A stretch of 64,000 nucleotides of DNA from an uncultured Flavobacteriales bacterium (GCA_913054135.1 CAJXJK010000002.1:295620-359619); one strand, 5' to 3'. Shown: positions 36,100 to 44,766, counted from the stretch's first letter. The notes: generated by a model from the letters alone, not told the origin. Numbers and translations: made by a program.

Positions 36100-38244
36100 A
36101 TGAATGTAATAGAAAAATCAATTGATGTTGGAAACGGAAGAGAAATCTCTGTTGAAACAGGAAAGTTAGCTAAACAAGCTGACGGATCAGTTGTAGTAAA
36201 ATGTGGAGGGACAGTGATCCTTGCCACAGTAGTATCATCTAAAGAAGCTAAACCAGGAGTTGACTTCTTACCGCTAACAGTAGATTATAGAGAGAAATTC
36301 TATTCTGCTGGAAAAATCCCTGGTGGATATTTGAAGCGTGAAGCACGTCCTTCTGATGACGAAATATTAGTGATGCGTTTGGTTGATAGAGCTTTAAGAC
36401 CTCTATTCCCATCTGATTATCACGCAGACACACAATTAATGATGCAATTATTGTCTCATGATGGTGTAAACATGCCAGACTCATTGGCAGGATTCGCAGC
36501 TTCTGCTGCAATCGCAGTTTCTGACCTTCCTTTCGGAGGACCAATGTCAGAAGTAAGAGTTGCAAGAGTTGACGGTAAATATGTCGTTAACCCAACATTA
36601 CCTGAATTTGAAACAGCTGACGTAGATTGTATGATCGCCGGAACTGCTGACAATATCGTAATGGTTGAAGGTGAAATGGCTGAAATCTCTGAGGCTGACT
36701 TAGTAGAGATCATCAAAATCGCCCACGAAGCAATTAAAAAACAATGTGCTTTCCAATTAGACTTAGCATCAGGAATTCCTTCTGCTCAAACTAAAAGAGA
36801 ATACTCTCACGAAACACATGATGACGCAATCAAAGATAAAATCTGGAATGCGGTATTCGAAAACTGTAAAGCAGTTGCAAGACAAGGTTTAGCAGATAAA
36901 GAAAAAAGAGCTGAATTATTCAGAGGAGTTTATCAAGACTATGTTGATTCATTGGATGAAGAAACATTAGAAGCTGAGTCTCCATTCATCCAAGTATACT
37001 TCAACAAGGCTAAGAAAGAAGCTGTAAGAAGAGTAATGTTAGATGAGAGCATCAGACTTGATGGTAGAAAAATGGACGAAATCAGACCTATCTGGTCAGA
37101 AGTTGACTACTTACCAGGAACTCACGGTTCTGCTGTATTTACAAGAGGTGAAACTCAATCATTAACTACACTAACATTAGGTGGTAAAATGGATGAGCAG
37201 ATGATTGATAGCGCTTTAGACAAGCGTTTTGAGAGATTCATGTTACACTATAACTTCCCTCCATTCTCAACTGGTGAAGCAAGACCTATTAGAGGCGTTT
37301 CAAGAAGAGAGATTGGTCACGGTAACTTAGCGCTTAGAGCACTTAAAGGAATGCTTCCATCAGTAGATGAAAGCCCTTACACAATCAGATTAGTTTCTGA
37401 GATCTTAGAATCTAACGGTTCATCTTCAATGGCTACAGTTTGTGCTGGTACAATGGCATTGATGGATGGTGGAATCAATATCAAGCGTCCTGTTTCAGGA
37501 ATCGCAATGGGATTGATTACAGATGCTGAAGGAAAATACTGTGTATTGTCTGATATCTTAGGAGATGAAGATCACCTAGGTGATATGGATTTTAAAGTAA
37601 CAGGTACAACTGAAGGTATTACTGCTTGTCAAATGGATATCAAAGTTGATGGTTTACCATATGAGGTATTAACTGAAGCATTGAACCAAGCGAAAGCTGG
37701 TAGATCACATATCTTAAATGAAATCTTAAAAACAATCTCTGAGCCTGCGTCTGACTTTAAGCCGTCTGCTCCTAGAATTGAAGGATTCTTAGTTCCTAAT
37801 GATGTAATTGGTGCGATTATCGGGCCTGGTGGAAAAATCATCCAAGAATTACAAAAAGAAACGAATACTACAATTACTATTGAAGAGGTTGAAACAGGAG
37901 AAGGTAGAGTACAAATCTTATCTGCAAATGCTGACGATATGAAAGCAGCTGTTGACAAGATTAAATTAATCGCCTTCCCTCCTACTGTAGAGCTTGATGC
38001 TATATATGAAGGAAAAGTAAAATCTGTTCAAGCTTACGGATGCTTTGTTGAGATCTTACCAGGAACTGATGGATTAATCCACATTTCTGAGTTAGAGCAC
38101 AGAAGAGTTGAAAAAGTAGAAGAAGTATGTAAAGAAGGAGATGTATTGAAATTCAAAGTAATCGGACAAGATCCGAAAACGAAGAAATTCAAACTTTCTA
38201 GAAAAGTATTACTTCCAAAACCAGAAGCAAAGACCGAAGCTTAA
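36100..38244 (+). CDS. pnp: Polyribonucleotide nucleotidyltransferase (PNPase)
   Basis: Phosphorolytic 3'-5' exoribonuclease of RNA turnover. 714 residues, full length. First RNase PH domain (~1-230, with YREKFYSAGKIPGGYLKREARP), the helical linker, second RNase PH domain (~320-545, with the FSTGEARPIRG and GDEDHLGDMDFKVTG blocks), KH domain (~560-620, IIGPGGKIIQELQ) and S1 domain (~630-700, GCFVEILPGTDGLIHISEL). All catalytic blocks are intact. Preceded by rpsO, followed by a strong terminator. Confidence 0.97.
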   Translation: MNVIEKSIDVGNGREISVETGKLAKQADGSVVVKCGGTVILATVVSSKEAKPGVDFLPLTVDYREKFYSAGKIPGGYLKREARPSDDEILVMRLVDRALRPLFPSDYHADTQLMMQLLSHDGVNMPDSLAGFAASAAIAVSDLPFGGPMSEVRVARVDGKYVVNPTLPEFETADVDCMIAGTADNIVMVEGEMAEISEADLVEIIKIAHEAIKKQCAFQLDLASGIPSAQTKREYSHETHDDAIKDKIWNAVFENCKAVARQGLADKEKRAELFRGVYQDYVDSLDEETLEAESPFIQVYFNKAKKEAVRRVMLDESIRLDGRKMDEIRPIWSEVDYLPGTHGSAVFTRGETQSLTTLTLGGKMDEQMIDSALDKRFERFMLHYNFPPFSTGEARPIRGVSRREIGHGNLALRALKGMLPSVDESPYTIRLVSEILESNGSSSMATVCAGTMALMDGGINIKRPVSGIAMGLITDAEGKYCVLSDILGDEDHLGDMDFKVTGTTEGITACQMDIKVDGLPYEVLTEALNQAKAGRSHILNEILKTISEPASDFKPSAPRIEGFLVPNDVIGAIIGPGGKIIQELQKETNTTITIEEVETGEGRVQILSANADDMKAAVDKIKLIAFPPTVELDAIYEGKVKSVQAYGCFVEILPGTDGLIHISELEHRRVEKVEEVCKEGDVLKFKVIGQDPKTKKFKLSRKVLLPKPEAKTEA

Positions 38245-38267
38245 GCTGAAGTTTTTTTTATATACTT

Positions 38268-38302
38268 AAAGCCCTTTCGTTTATTCGAGAGGGCTTTTTT
38301 TT
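38268..38302 (+). terminator. Rho-independent terminator of pnp
   Basis: AAAGCCCTTTCG pairs (one wobble) with CGAGAGGGCTTT around TTTATT, followed by eight T. Confidence 0.88.
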
Positions 38303-38358
38303 GTGCCATCACGGGCGGACAGCCAGTATCCGGGGTTCTTTGCCTGCACAATCTACAC

Positions 38359-38388
38359 GCAATAAATTGCTAACTTTAGCCAAACGTT
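38359..38388. repeat. Structured repeat, copy A
   Basis: 30-nt block containing the perfect hairpin GCAAT-AA-ATTGC followed by CTAACTTTAGCCAAACGTT. It matches copy B (40206-40235) at 25 of 30 positions. One difference pair (positions 3 and 10) is compensatory: an A-T pair here is a C-G pair in B. It lies between the pnp terminator and the Crp-like gene. The preceding bases (38311-38340, ACGGGCGGACAGCC...) look GC-richer than the surroundings. Confidence 0.65.
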
Positions 38389-38428
38389 GTATACAATTTA
38401 CCATGACATGAATTAGAAGGAACCATTT

Positions 38429-38998
38429 ATGAATAACTTAAAAGATTATTTCAATTCCGTATCACAACTTAGTGACAACACTTGGTTAAAAATTTATCCC
38501 TTCTTTAAAGAAGAAAGACTGGCTAAGGGTCAGTATTTTGCGGAAGTCGGAAAAATAGCCAATCAAATAGCTTTCTTGGAAAAAGGAGTAGTCAGGGCCT
38601 TTTTTTTAAATCAAGAAGGGAAAGAGTATAACAAACAATTTTTTGTAGGAGAAAGTATAATTGGTGCCTACTCATCCTTGCTGACCGGAACTTCAAATTT
38701 AATTGCGCAACAAGCCTTAACAGATTGCATTATTTACACCTGTGATTTCAGGCAATTAACCGAACTGTATTATACACATCCAGATTTAGAACGATTAGCT
38801 AGAAAAATAGCTGAGTTCTATTTTTTAGAAAAAGAGAAAAAGGAAATTGAAATTGTGCTACTAGATGCCACTCAACGTTACATTTTATTCAAAAAAGAAT
38901 TCCAATGCCTTGAACAGTTGATTCCTCAATTCCATATTGCTTCTTATTTAGGTGTGTCTGCCACACAATTAAGTCGTTTAAGAAAAAAATTACGTTAA
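38429..38998 (+). CDS. Crp/Fnr-family transcriptional regulator
   Basis: 189 residues. N-terminal cyclic-nucleotide-binding beta-barrel (~15-115: LAKGQYFAEVGKIANQIAFLEKGVVRAFF, then EYNKQFFVGESIIGAYSSLLTG) and a C-terminal winged helix whose recognition region is HIASYLGVSATQLSRLRKKL. This short Bacteroidota Crp-like type usually lacks the cAMP-binding Glu/Arg pair, and I do not see that pair here. It lies 90 nt upstream of the SMP-30-like gene in the same direction and may regulate it; both sit between the two repeat copies. Confidence 0.88.
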   Translation: MNNLKDYFNSVSQLSDNTWLKIYPFFKEERLAKGQYFAEVGKIANQIAFLEKGVVRAFFLNQEGKEYNKQFFVGESIIGAYSSLLTGTSNLIAQQALTDCIIYTCDFRQLTELYYTHPDLERLARKIAEFYFLEKEKKEIEIVLLDATQRYILFKKEFQCLEQLIPQFHIASYLGVSATQLSRLRKKLR

Positions 38999-39088
38999 CT
39001 TCATAGTTATCTTCATTTCTTTACCTATGTAAATGGATTTAGATTTTACTCGCCGTTACTTTGTACTTCAAAAATTAAAAGCGAAGTA

Positions 39089-40162
39089 ATGAAAAGAGTA
39101 AAAAGAATTTTATCTGCAGTACTATTATCAAGTCTAATATTTAATTCATGTGCCCTTAAACCTGTTGCATATGAGCCAAAAGCCGCACCGGAATTTGAAG
39201 GCACAACATCACTAAATGAACAATTAGTCCAATCTGAAAAACTTGGAATCAACGGTTGGTATGGACCAGAAGATATTGTGTTTGATGATGCCGGCAATCT
39301 TTATACTGGAGTTCACAATGAAGACTTTAGTGATGGGAAAATTTTAAAGATCGATATTGACGGAAATGTTATCGAATTCTATGATGCAGGATCTTGGTGC
39401 GCCGGGTTACATTTTGATAAGAACGGAAATTTAATTGCACTAAGTCACAAGCAGGGCTTGATTAGTATTAGTCCAGATAAAAAAGTTACTGTCTTAGCGG
39501 CTGAGGACGAAAATGGAAATCCATTTCTTATTCCAAATGGACTTGATATTGCTGAGGACGGCATGATCTACTTCAGTAATACCTCAGAATTTTCAGCATA
39601 CAACATAAAATATGGCCGAAAAGTGATTATGGAAATGAATCCTATTGGCGGGCTATTCAGTTACAATCCTGAGACACAAGAAGTAAAAACACTAATTAAC
39701 GGCACTTATTTTGGAAATGGTGTCGTTGTTTCAAAAAATCAGGAGTATATATTAATGGTCGAAACAACTAAATATAGAGTACTTAAGTATTGGCTCTCTG
39801 GCGAAAAAACTGGAGAGACTGAAATTTTTATTGATAATCTACATGGTTTTCCCAATGGAATATCAATTAGAGAAGATGGTTCATATTGGTTAGGTTTTTC
39901 TACGAAACGAAATGATGCTTTAGATAAAATCCATCCTAAAACAGGAATGAAAAAACTGGTTTATGCCTTGCCTGAGTTTATGCAGCCAAAGGCAGAACTA
40001 TTTGGTATGGTTATGAATATTTCTGAAAAAGGGGAAATTTTAAGAACATTATATGACCCAAGTGGCGAAATTATACCAGAAGCAGGTGCTGTAAAAGAAC
40101 ATGATGGATATCTCTATATCGGTGGAGATGTTATTCCTTACATTGGAAAATATAAACTGTAA
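39089..40162 (+). CDS. SMP-30/gluconolactonase/strictosidine-synthase-like lipoprotein
   Basis: 357 residues. Lipobox FNSC near residue 21. A six-bladed beta-propeller follows, with GPEDIVFDDAGNLYTG, AGLHFDKNGNLIALSH, PNGLDIAEDGMIYFSNTS and GFPNGISIREDGSYWLGF. The Glu of GPED, the Asn of IPNGLD and the Asp of YFSN-type blades are the metal-site positions of this family. Known relatives are lactonases or esterases; the substrate here is unknown. The anchor places it in the envelope. Confidence 0.85.
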   Translation: MKRVKRILSAVLLSSLIFNSCALKPVAYEPKAAPEFEGTTSLNEQLVQSEKLGINGWYGPEDIVFDDAGNLYTGVHNEDFSDGKILKIDIDGNVIEFYDAGSWCAGLHFDKNGNLIALSHKQGLISISPDKKVTVLAAEDENGNPFLIPNGLDIAEDGMIYFSNTSEFSAYNIKYGRKVIMEMNPIGGLFSYNPETQEVKTLINGTYFGNGVVVSKNQEYILMVETTKYRVLKYWLSGEKTGETEIFIDNLHGFPNGISIREDGSYWLGFSTKRNDALDKIHPKTGMKKLVYALPEFMQPKAELFGMVMNISEKGEILRTLYDPSGEIIPEAGAVKEHDGYLYIGGDVIPYIGKYKL

Positions 40163-40179
40163 AACAGTATATAACACAA

Positions 40180-40235
40180 AATAAAATTCACTGCTAACGC
40201 AGTTCGCCATAAATGGCTAATTTTATTCAAACGTT
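40180..40235. repeat. Structured repeat, copy B, three-way-junction fold
   Basis: Outer stem AATAAAAT (40180-40187) with ATTTTATT (40220-40227), 8 bp perfect; inner hairpin 1 ACTGC-TAAC-GCAGT (40190-40203); inner hairpin 2 GCCAT-AA-ATGGC (40206-40217). It is followed by CAAACGTT, shared with copy A. TATAAC (40170) and GTTAACC (40234) flank it as weakly complementary ends. The layout recalls folded single-strand recombination sites (attC-like), but the attC core consensus is not met. Confidence 0.65.
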
Positions 40236-40260
40236 AACCACTATATCTACCACCCAATTT

Positions 40261-40276
40261 TGGCATGGTAATTGAT
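40261..40276 (+). promoter_or_regulatory. Weak sigma-54-like -24/-12 element
   Basis: TGGCATG-N4-TTGAT against the consensus TGGCACG-N4-TTGCA. If used, transcription would start near 40286, just before the ATG at 40292. The -12 half lacks the C. Confidence 0.3.
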
Positions 40277-40291
40277 TTTTTGATCATAAAA

Positions 40292-40756
40292 ATGAAACTG
40301 CCCTTATTCACTCTACTGACCTTATATAGTTCATTATCTTTCTCTTTGAATATATCTCTTCAAAAATCAAAGTTCAATGGCATTGAGTGTATGATAGTTT
40401 CAACATTTCCTAAAAACGATATAACGTTTGAATATTATCCGAACACAAAAATTATAAAATCTACTGGAAGATATAATAGTAAAGGAAATAAAATAGGCTA
40501 TTGGAAATATTATTACTCTAATGGACAACTTGAAAGCAAAGGTCATTATAAACGACATTCAAATCATATTGACTATCAATGCAAATTGAGACGAAAAAAT
40601 GGTTACGAAAACAGAAAACAAACGACACAAACAGGCTGGTGGAAATATTATTCAGAAGAGGGAAAACTAATTAAAAAAGTGAAATACGAAAAAGATTGGG
40701 TTACATGTTATGAATGTACGTTAACCAGTAAAATAAAAAAGGAAATCAGTTATTAA
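40292..40756 (+). CDS. Secreted MORN-variant repeat protein (YwqK-like)
   Basis: 154 residues from the ATG at 40292, where the signal peptide begins (MKLPLFTLLTLYSSLSFSLN); the frame runs 9 codons further. Two MORN-variant units: GKKIGYWKYYYSNGQLESKGHY-like at ~70-92 and TGWWKYYSEEGKLIKKVKYE at ~118-138. Databases often label such proteins YwqK-family antitoxin, but there is no toxin partner here, and export argues against that role. Function unknown. Overlaps the next gene by TAATG. Confidence 0.72.
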   Translation: MKLPLFTLLTLYSSLSFSLNISLQKSKFNGIECMIVSTFPKNDITFEYYPNTKIIKSTGRYNSKGNKIGYWKYYYSNGQLESKGHYKRHSNHIDYQCKLRRKNGYENRKQTTQTGWWKYYSEEGKLIKKVKYEKDWVTCYECTLTSKIKKEISY

Positions 40757-42024
40757 TGATGAGTAAGCTATTGAAAAGAGAAAGAACCATGAGTAAAGTA
40801 TTATTTAGCATTGCAGGAACCATATCATTCTTTTTACTTTCTTGCACTGATGCTGAAGAAAAAATTTCTTATAAAAATGTAGAAACTACGGCTCAAAAAC
40901 CTCAATCTGTTCCTATCATACTTCACGGGCAATGGAAAACAGAAGGAAATGAAGGTGTTATTTCAAGTTGGCTAGAATTTGATAGCACAAATATGGAGTT
41001 TTACAAGTGGTTAACTGATGAAGAAAAACCTTCGGTGAGTTCAGGGAATTATGAGGTAAAGTCAGATTCTATCCTTGAATTATCCTATTCAGCCTATAAT
41101 GAAAGGCAACAATTTGTTTTAGACTCTTTTAGCCAAAACTACATAGACTTATATTCTCTTGGAATAAGCGCCGGAAATCTTATCTACAATAGAACGACAT
41201 ACATTCAAGCTGACTCACCCAAAAACTATGTCGACACAATTTCAATTACAGGAACTTTAATTGCAATTAATGAATCTGACTTTTGGGGCAGAATCTATTT
41301 GACAATTGACATTGAAGGTGAGAAGCAAACTTATGACTATTACAACTTTGATTTCCCAGACCTTGAGCCAATTGAAAAGCTTTTAGATAAAAAAGTTGAT
41401 GTTGAATATTATACTGAAGTGACATTGCAAGAAATTGATTTTCATCCTAATGGTGAATCAATTCATGGTGAATACGCGGCAATAAAAACAGATGAAGACA
41501 GGAAAAGTGCAGAACAATTTAAAATTATAGGGACGCTATCCATTGATAAAGATAATATTGGAGGTGATCTTCCAGGTGATTATTTAATTACTGAGAATGA
41601 TGGCACTGAGCACGAGATCACTGCTTTTACATATCAAGAGTATGTTCAGTTCAATAACAAAGTAGTAAGTGTATACTGTGCTGAAAACTACACTGAAATT
41701 GCCACCTCAATCAATGGGGTTGAAGCTGCAGAATCTGACGGCATGTTTAGCGGGAGTTGGAAAAAAGAAGACACGAATAATCCTATCGATCCGACAAGTA
41801 TTCTCATCAAGAAAAATGAAGAAGGCCTGTACAAAGTCAAATTTAGTAATGAAAACTACTTTGTGAATGCAAAACTTTCATCAAATGTTCTTAAGGGAAA
41901 AAGTAATTCTGGAAACTTCACTATTGAAGTTGTATCTAAAAATCCAACCATCTTAGAATATTCAGATGACGGCCGAGGGCACTTTGAACCAGTAAAAAAT
42001 GAGCATTTTATTCTTGTGAAATGA
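40756..42024 (+). CDS. Hypothetical lipoprotein
   Basis: 422 residues from the coupled ATG at 40756, or 411 from the ATG at 40789, which better fits a normal-length signal peptide; the lipobox is FLLSC either way. The mature part starts with a lipocalin-like block (HGQWKTEGNEG...WLEFD) and a central SITGTLIAIN segment, and has a C-terminal beta-rich repeat (FSGSWKKED). No family recognised. Its start overlaps the MORN-variant stop (TAATG), so the two are one unit. Confidence 0.7.
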   Translation: MMSKLLKRERTMSKVLFSIAGTISFFLLSCTDAEEKISYKNVETTAQKPQSVPIILHGQWKTEGNEGVISSWLEFDSTNMEFYKWLTDEEKPSVSSGNYEVKSDSILELSYSAYNERQQFVLDSFSQNYIDLYSLGISAGNLIYNRTTYIQADSPKNYVDTISITGTLIAINESDFWGRIYLTIDIEGEKQTYDYYNFDFPDLEPIEKLLDKKVDVEYYTEVTLQEIDFHPNGESIHGEYAAIKTDEDRKSAEQFKIIGTLSIDKDNIGGDLPGDYLITENDGTEHEITAFTYQEYVQFNNKVVSVYCAENYTEIATSINGVEAAESDGMFSGSWKKEDTNNPIDPTSILIKKNEEGLYKVKFSNENYFVNAKLSSNVLKGKSNSGNFTIEVVSKNPTILEYSDDGRGHFEPVKNEHFILVK

Positions 42025-42218
42025 TTGATTCTCAATTTCGCTCTTCCTGCAATACCACAATCAGTCTTGCTACTACTATTTATAGATCTGAATAAAAATC
42101 AACCAGTGCCATAGCGGAGTATTTTATAAGTTTTGATTTAAGACTTTCAAAATAGCAAGATTCAATGAATCAAATCCAAAAAGTGAAAAATAGATTGTGT
42201 CTATCTTAAGAAAATAAA

Positions 42219-42256
42219 AAAGCCCCTTCACAAATGCAAAGAGGCTTTCTTTTAAA
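42219..42256. terminator. Terminator, better in the minus direction
   Basis: AAAAGCCCCTT pairs imperfectly with AAAGAGGCTTT around CACAAATGC. On the minus strand the stem is followed by TTTTTTATTTT, a cleaner T-run than the TTTCTTTT on the plus side. This suggests that a minus-strand transcript also ends here. Confidence 0.7.
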
Positions 42257-42285
42257 ATCATGGGCTAGTTTATTTTGACATAAAA

Positions 42286-42363
42286 TTAATGGTCAAACAT
42301 TCCATGTCCACTATTTCCTTTTGGATACACCTTGACACATTGTGAGCCATTGTCATAAATCAT
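42286..42363 (-). CDS. Candidate small ORF, 25 aa
   Basis: ATG at 42363 to TAA at 42286. The peptide reads MIYDNGSQCVKVYPKGNSGH plus GMFDH. It is not low-complexity and ends 30 nt before a terminator oriented for it; an in-frame stop lies just upstream, so it is not the tail of a longer frame. It may be a real microprotein, a remnant of a decayed gene, or chance. Confidence 0.3.
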   Translation of the reverse strand: MIYDNGSQCVKVYPKGNSGHGMFDH

Positions 42364-42402
42364 TAAATTAGTCAAACACTAATTCAATTTAAAACTCGTC
42401 AA

Positions 42403-42780
42403 ATGAAAGTTACTGCCGAAAAAAATGAAAAGGTTGCCAATATGATCTTTGCATCTATCTACCCATTGTACTGGAATAGATTAGAAAAGAATGGAAGAAC
42501 GAGAGAAGAATACCATCAAGTATTAGAATGGTTCACAGGATTTGATGAAGAGAAATTGCAGTCGCTTATTGATGAGGAAGTAACGTTTAGAACATTTTTT
42601 GAAAGAGCTAAATTGCATCAAAATGCTGATATGATAAAAGGAGTTGTTTGTGGATATCGCATTGAAGAAATTGAAGATGAATTCCAGGTGTATAAGCAAT
42701 GTAGACAAATGGAGAAGCTGATTGATGAACTCGCAAAGGGTCGTAAAATGGAGAAAATTTTACGAGAAGAGAAGAAATAG
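42403..42780 (+). CDS. DUF2200 domain-containing protein
   Basis: 125 residues, cytoplasmic. Matches the DUF2200 pattern along its length: MIFASIYPLYWNRLEKNGRT, a EWFTGFDEEKLQ block, TFRTFFERAKLHQNADMI, GVVCGYRIEEIED and LIDELAKGRKMEKILR at the end. The family is widespread in bacteria and is sometimes plasmid-borne or near transferred genes. Function is unknown. The methyltransferase gene follows after 10 nt. Confidence 0.88.
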   Translation: MKVTAEKNEKVANMIFASIYPLYWNRLEKNGRTREEYHQVLEWFTGFDEEKLQSLIDEEVTFRTFFERAKLHQNADMIKGVVCGYRIEEIEDEFQVYKQCRQMEKLIDELAKGRKMEKILREEKK

Positions 42781-42790
42781 GGGTACATAA

Positions 42791-43297
42791 ATGAAACAAT
42801 TCAACACAGTTCTTCACAAAGTACAAAGCCCTAAAAATGTTGGGATGATGGTGAGAAGCCATGTCGCATTCGGAGGGAACAAATTCATCTTTGTTGGTTA
42901 TGACCAGCCATGGGACTTTAAACAAGGATCGCAGGCCTTTTCAAGAAAGCTTGAAGGTCAATGTGAATTCATGCATTTCAAAACGGACACAGAGTTTTTT
43001 AAATGGTCTCAAAAAGAAAATTTAAAGAACTATGCTATTGAGATAAATGAGCAAGCAGCTGTGCTTTCAAAAACCAATTTTGAATCAAACTGCAACTTAA
43101 TCGTTGGTAGTGAAAAGCATGGTCTTCCTAAAGAATTTGTAGAACACTGCGACCAAGTTGTAGTAATTCCTCAATTTGGAAATGTTGCCTGTCTCAACGT
43201 TTCAGTCTCGGCTTCAATTGCCATGTACGAGTTTAAACGAGACCAAGAAATGTCATTAGAAATTACGGATTCTAAATTTGAAATAGAAAAAGTATAA
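42791..43297 (+). CDS. TrmH/SpoU-family RNA methyltransferase
   Basis: 168 residues. SPOUT fold with the three SpoU motifs: motif 1 NVGMMVRSHVAFG (residues 16-28, catalytic Arg), motif 2 LIVGSEKHGLP (~104-114), and motif 3 VIPQFGNVACLNVSVSASIAMYE (~126-148) forming the SAM-binding knot. Such enzymes 2'-O-methylate rRNA or tRNA. This short form without an N-terminal L30e-like domain resembles TrmH/TrmL-like proteins; the target nucleotide cannot be told. Confidence 0.88.
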   Translation: MKQFNTVLHKVQSPKNVGMMVRSHVAFGGNKFIFVGYDQPWDFKQGSQAFSRKLEGQCEFMHFKTDTEFFKWSQKENLKNYAIEINEQAAVLSKTNFESNCNLIVGSEKHGLPKEFVEHCDQVVVIPQFGNVACLNVSVSASIAMYEFKRDQEMSLEITDSKFEIEKV

Positions 43298-43380
43298 TTT
43301 TTTGAAAGGGCTAAAAAACCACGAGTTACTGAGTTCGACTCCCTTATTCAGAATCATTATAATCGATAATTGTTTATTTT

Positions 43381-43410
43381 AGGGCTTCAATTAACCCAAA
43401 TTAATGCCCT
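43381..43410 (+). promoter_or_regulatory. Hairpin directly before the porin start codon
   Basis: AGGGC (43381-43385) pairs with GCCCT (43406-43410) and ATTAA (43390-43394) with TTAAT (43401-43405), with bulge TTCA and loop CCCAAA. It ends 1 nt before the ATG at 43412, where it could hinder ribosome binding or act as an operator in DNA. Confidence 0.4.
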
Positions 43411-43411
43411 C

Positions 43412-44740
43412 ATGAAAAAAATAGTCTTTAGCGTCATGCTTTTGAGCACGGCTGCATTTGCCCAAGAAAACAACAAAAAAACTAACAAAGGATCTGTCGG
43501 AATCAACTCAGAATTCGCCTACAAAATGTTAGATCCAAATCAGAACTTAAGAAAAGTCAGCATCCTAATAGACGAACGAAAAGAAGGTACTCTGGCTAAC
43601 AAGAGCCTTACTATAGGCACATCTTTGATCGGATTGGTAGACTACCAAAATTCAAATACCGATTCAAAGTTTGCCTACTTAATGCGTCACCCAACTTCTA
43701 ATAACCAAATTGGAAAAGAAGTTTCAGAGGCCGTAATTCATTCTTTCCAGCTTTCATTCACTGGAGCAGTGAACAACTGGCTAACTGCTCACACAGAAAT
43801 CTTGTATAATCCTGAACAAAGTTTCGGAGCAGGAACCATCACCAGCTTAGGAAGAAATCAATTACAATTGAGAAAAGGATTTGTGATGTTGGGAGACCTC
43901 AACAAATTCCCAATGTACGGAGCTGTCGGAAAAATGGATGCCCCTTTCGGGCAGATGGGAAGCGTAAGCCCTTTCACCAATTCAACCATGTGGCACGCAT
44001 TCGGTGGATTAGGTTATGGAGCCCAAATGGGATTCAAGAAATGGAACATCCATGCAACTGTGATGGCAGTTCAAGGAGGTGCACAATTCAGAGCTATGCA
44101 TACCCCAGTAGGCGATTCTACAAACGTTCCTTCAAAGATCAACAACTTCGTAGCTGACTTAAATTATACTTTACCAATTGGTGAAAATATGAAACTAAAA
44201 GTAGGAGGATCATATCTTCACGGCTGCGCATATTGTCAAGATTTCCCGGTAACTCACTTCACGGCCTGTGCAGAAAACAACCCGGCCTACACTGTTTACG
44301 GAGAATTCATGTACAAAGAAATCTTTACCTTAAAAGGTGGGTTTGCAAAAACTGACAAGGTATGGAAAGGTACTCACAACCCTACTCCACCACTAGATAT
44401 TTGGGAGGCTTCAAAAGTATCTTCTTTAGTCGTTGGTGCTCAATATAAATTCAATATGGATGGTAAGGTGAACTATGCTGTTTCAGGTGAGTTCTCTAAC
44501 TTCATTGCTGGTCCTGATGGATCACCTTGGGAAAGACAAAACCAAATCATAGCTGGATTTTCTGCAATGTTCAACAAGTCATCTAAACTATTTTTAGAGT
44601 TGTTTAGAACGGATGGTTATGCACCATTAAACTTCATTAGCGGATCTGATCCTTTTGCACCTTTTCCTCCCGGAGAAACACACAGTGTGAACGGCGCATT
44701 CAGCCACGGTATAGTAATCGGAGGACAACTGACTTTCTAG
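43412..44740 (+). CDS. Outer-membrane porin-like protein (LbtU/DUF3573-like)
   Basis: 442 residues from the ATG at 43412, where the signal peptide starts (MKKIVFSVMLLSTAAFAQ); an upstream TTG start would read through a hairpin. The mature sequence alternates as outer-membrane strands, with TEILYNPEQSFG, QLRKGFVMLGDL, GKMDAPFGQMGSVSPF and a terminal IGGQLTF. The blocks resemble the DUF3573/LbtU siderophore-porin family described in Legionella, but substrate assignment is uncertain. Cysteines in GCAYC...ACAEN are unusual for a barrel. Confidence 0.7.
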   Translation: MKKIVFSVMLLSTAAFAQENNKKTNKGSVGINSEFAYKMLDPNQNLRKVSILIDERKEGTLANKSLTIGTSLIGLVDYQNSNTDSKFAYLMRHPTSNNQIGKEVSEAVIHSFQLSFTGAVNNWLTAHTEILYNPEQSFGAGTITSLGRNQLQLRKGFVMLGDLNKFPMYGAVGKMDAPFGQMGSVSPFTNSTMWHAFGGLGYGAQMGFKKWNIHATVMAVQGGAQFRAMHTPVGDSTNVPSKINNFVADLNYTLPIGENMKLKVGGSYLHGCAYCQDFPVTHFTACAENNPAYTVYGEFMYKEIFTLKGGFAKTDKVWKGTHNPTPPLDIWEASKVSSLVVGAQYKFNMDGKVNYAVSGEFSNFIAGPDGSPWERQNQIIAGFSAMFNKSSKLFLELFRTDGYAPLNFISGSDPFAPFPPGETHSVNGAFSHGIVIGGQLTF

Positions 44741-44766
44741 ATCATTTATCTTTCGATTTATTATCA

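Larger units (their letters stand above)
42025..42402. other. 378-nt intergenic region
   Basis: Holds a bidirectional terminator (42219-42256) and a candidate 25-codon minus-strand ORF (42286-42363). I see no promoter of the standard type on the plus strand before the DUF2200 gene, and no tRNA or repeat. Confidence 0.6.

Noticed and set aside
40292..40756. Toxin-antitoxin system suggested by the usual YwqK antitoxin label
   Set aside because: The protein is exported and no toxin-like partner is adjacent; the label comes from MORN-like repeats only.
42107..42135. GCCATAGCGGAGTATTTTATAAG, loosely like repeat copy B
   Set aside because: The hairpin and the CAAACGTT end are missing; similarity is not above background.
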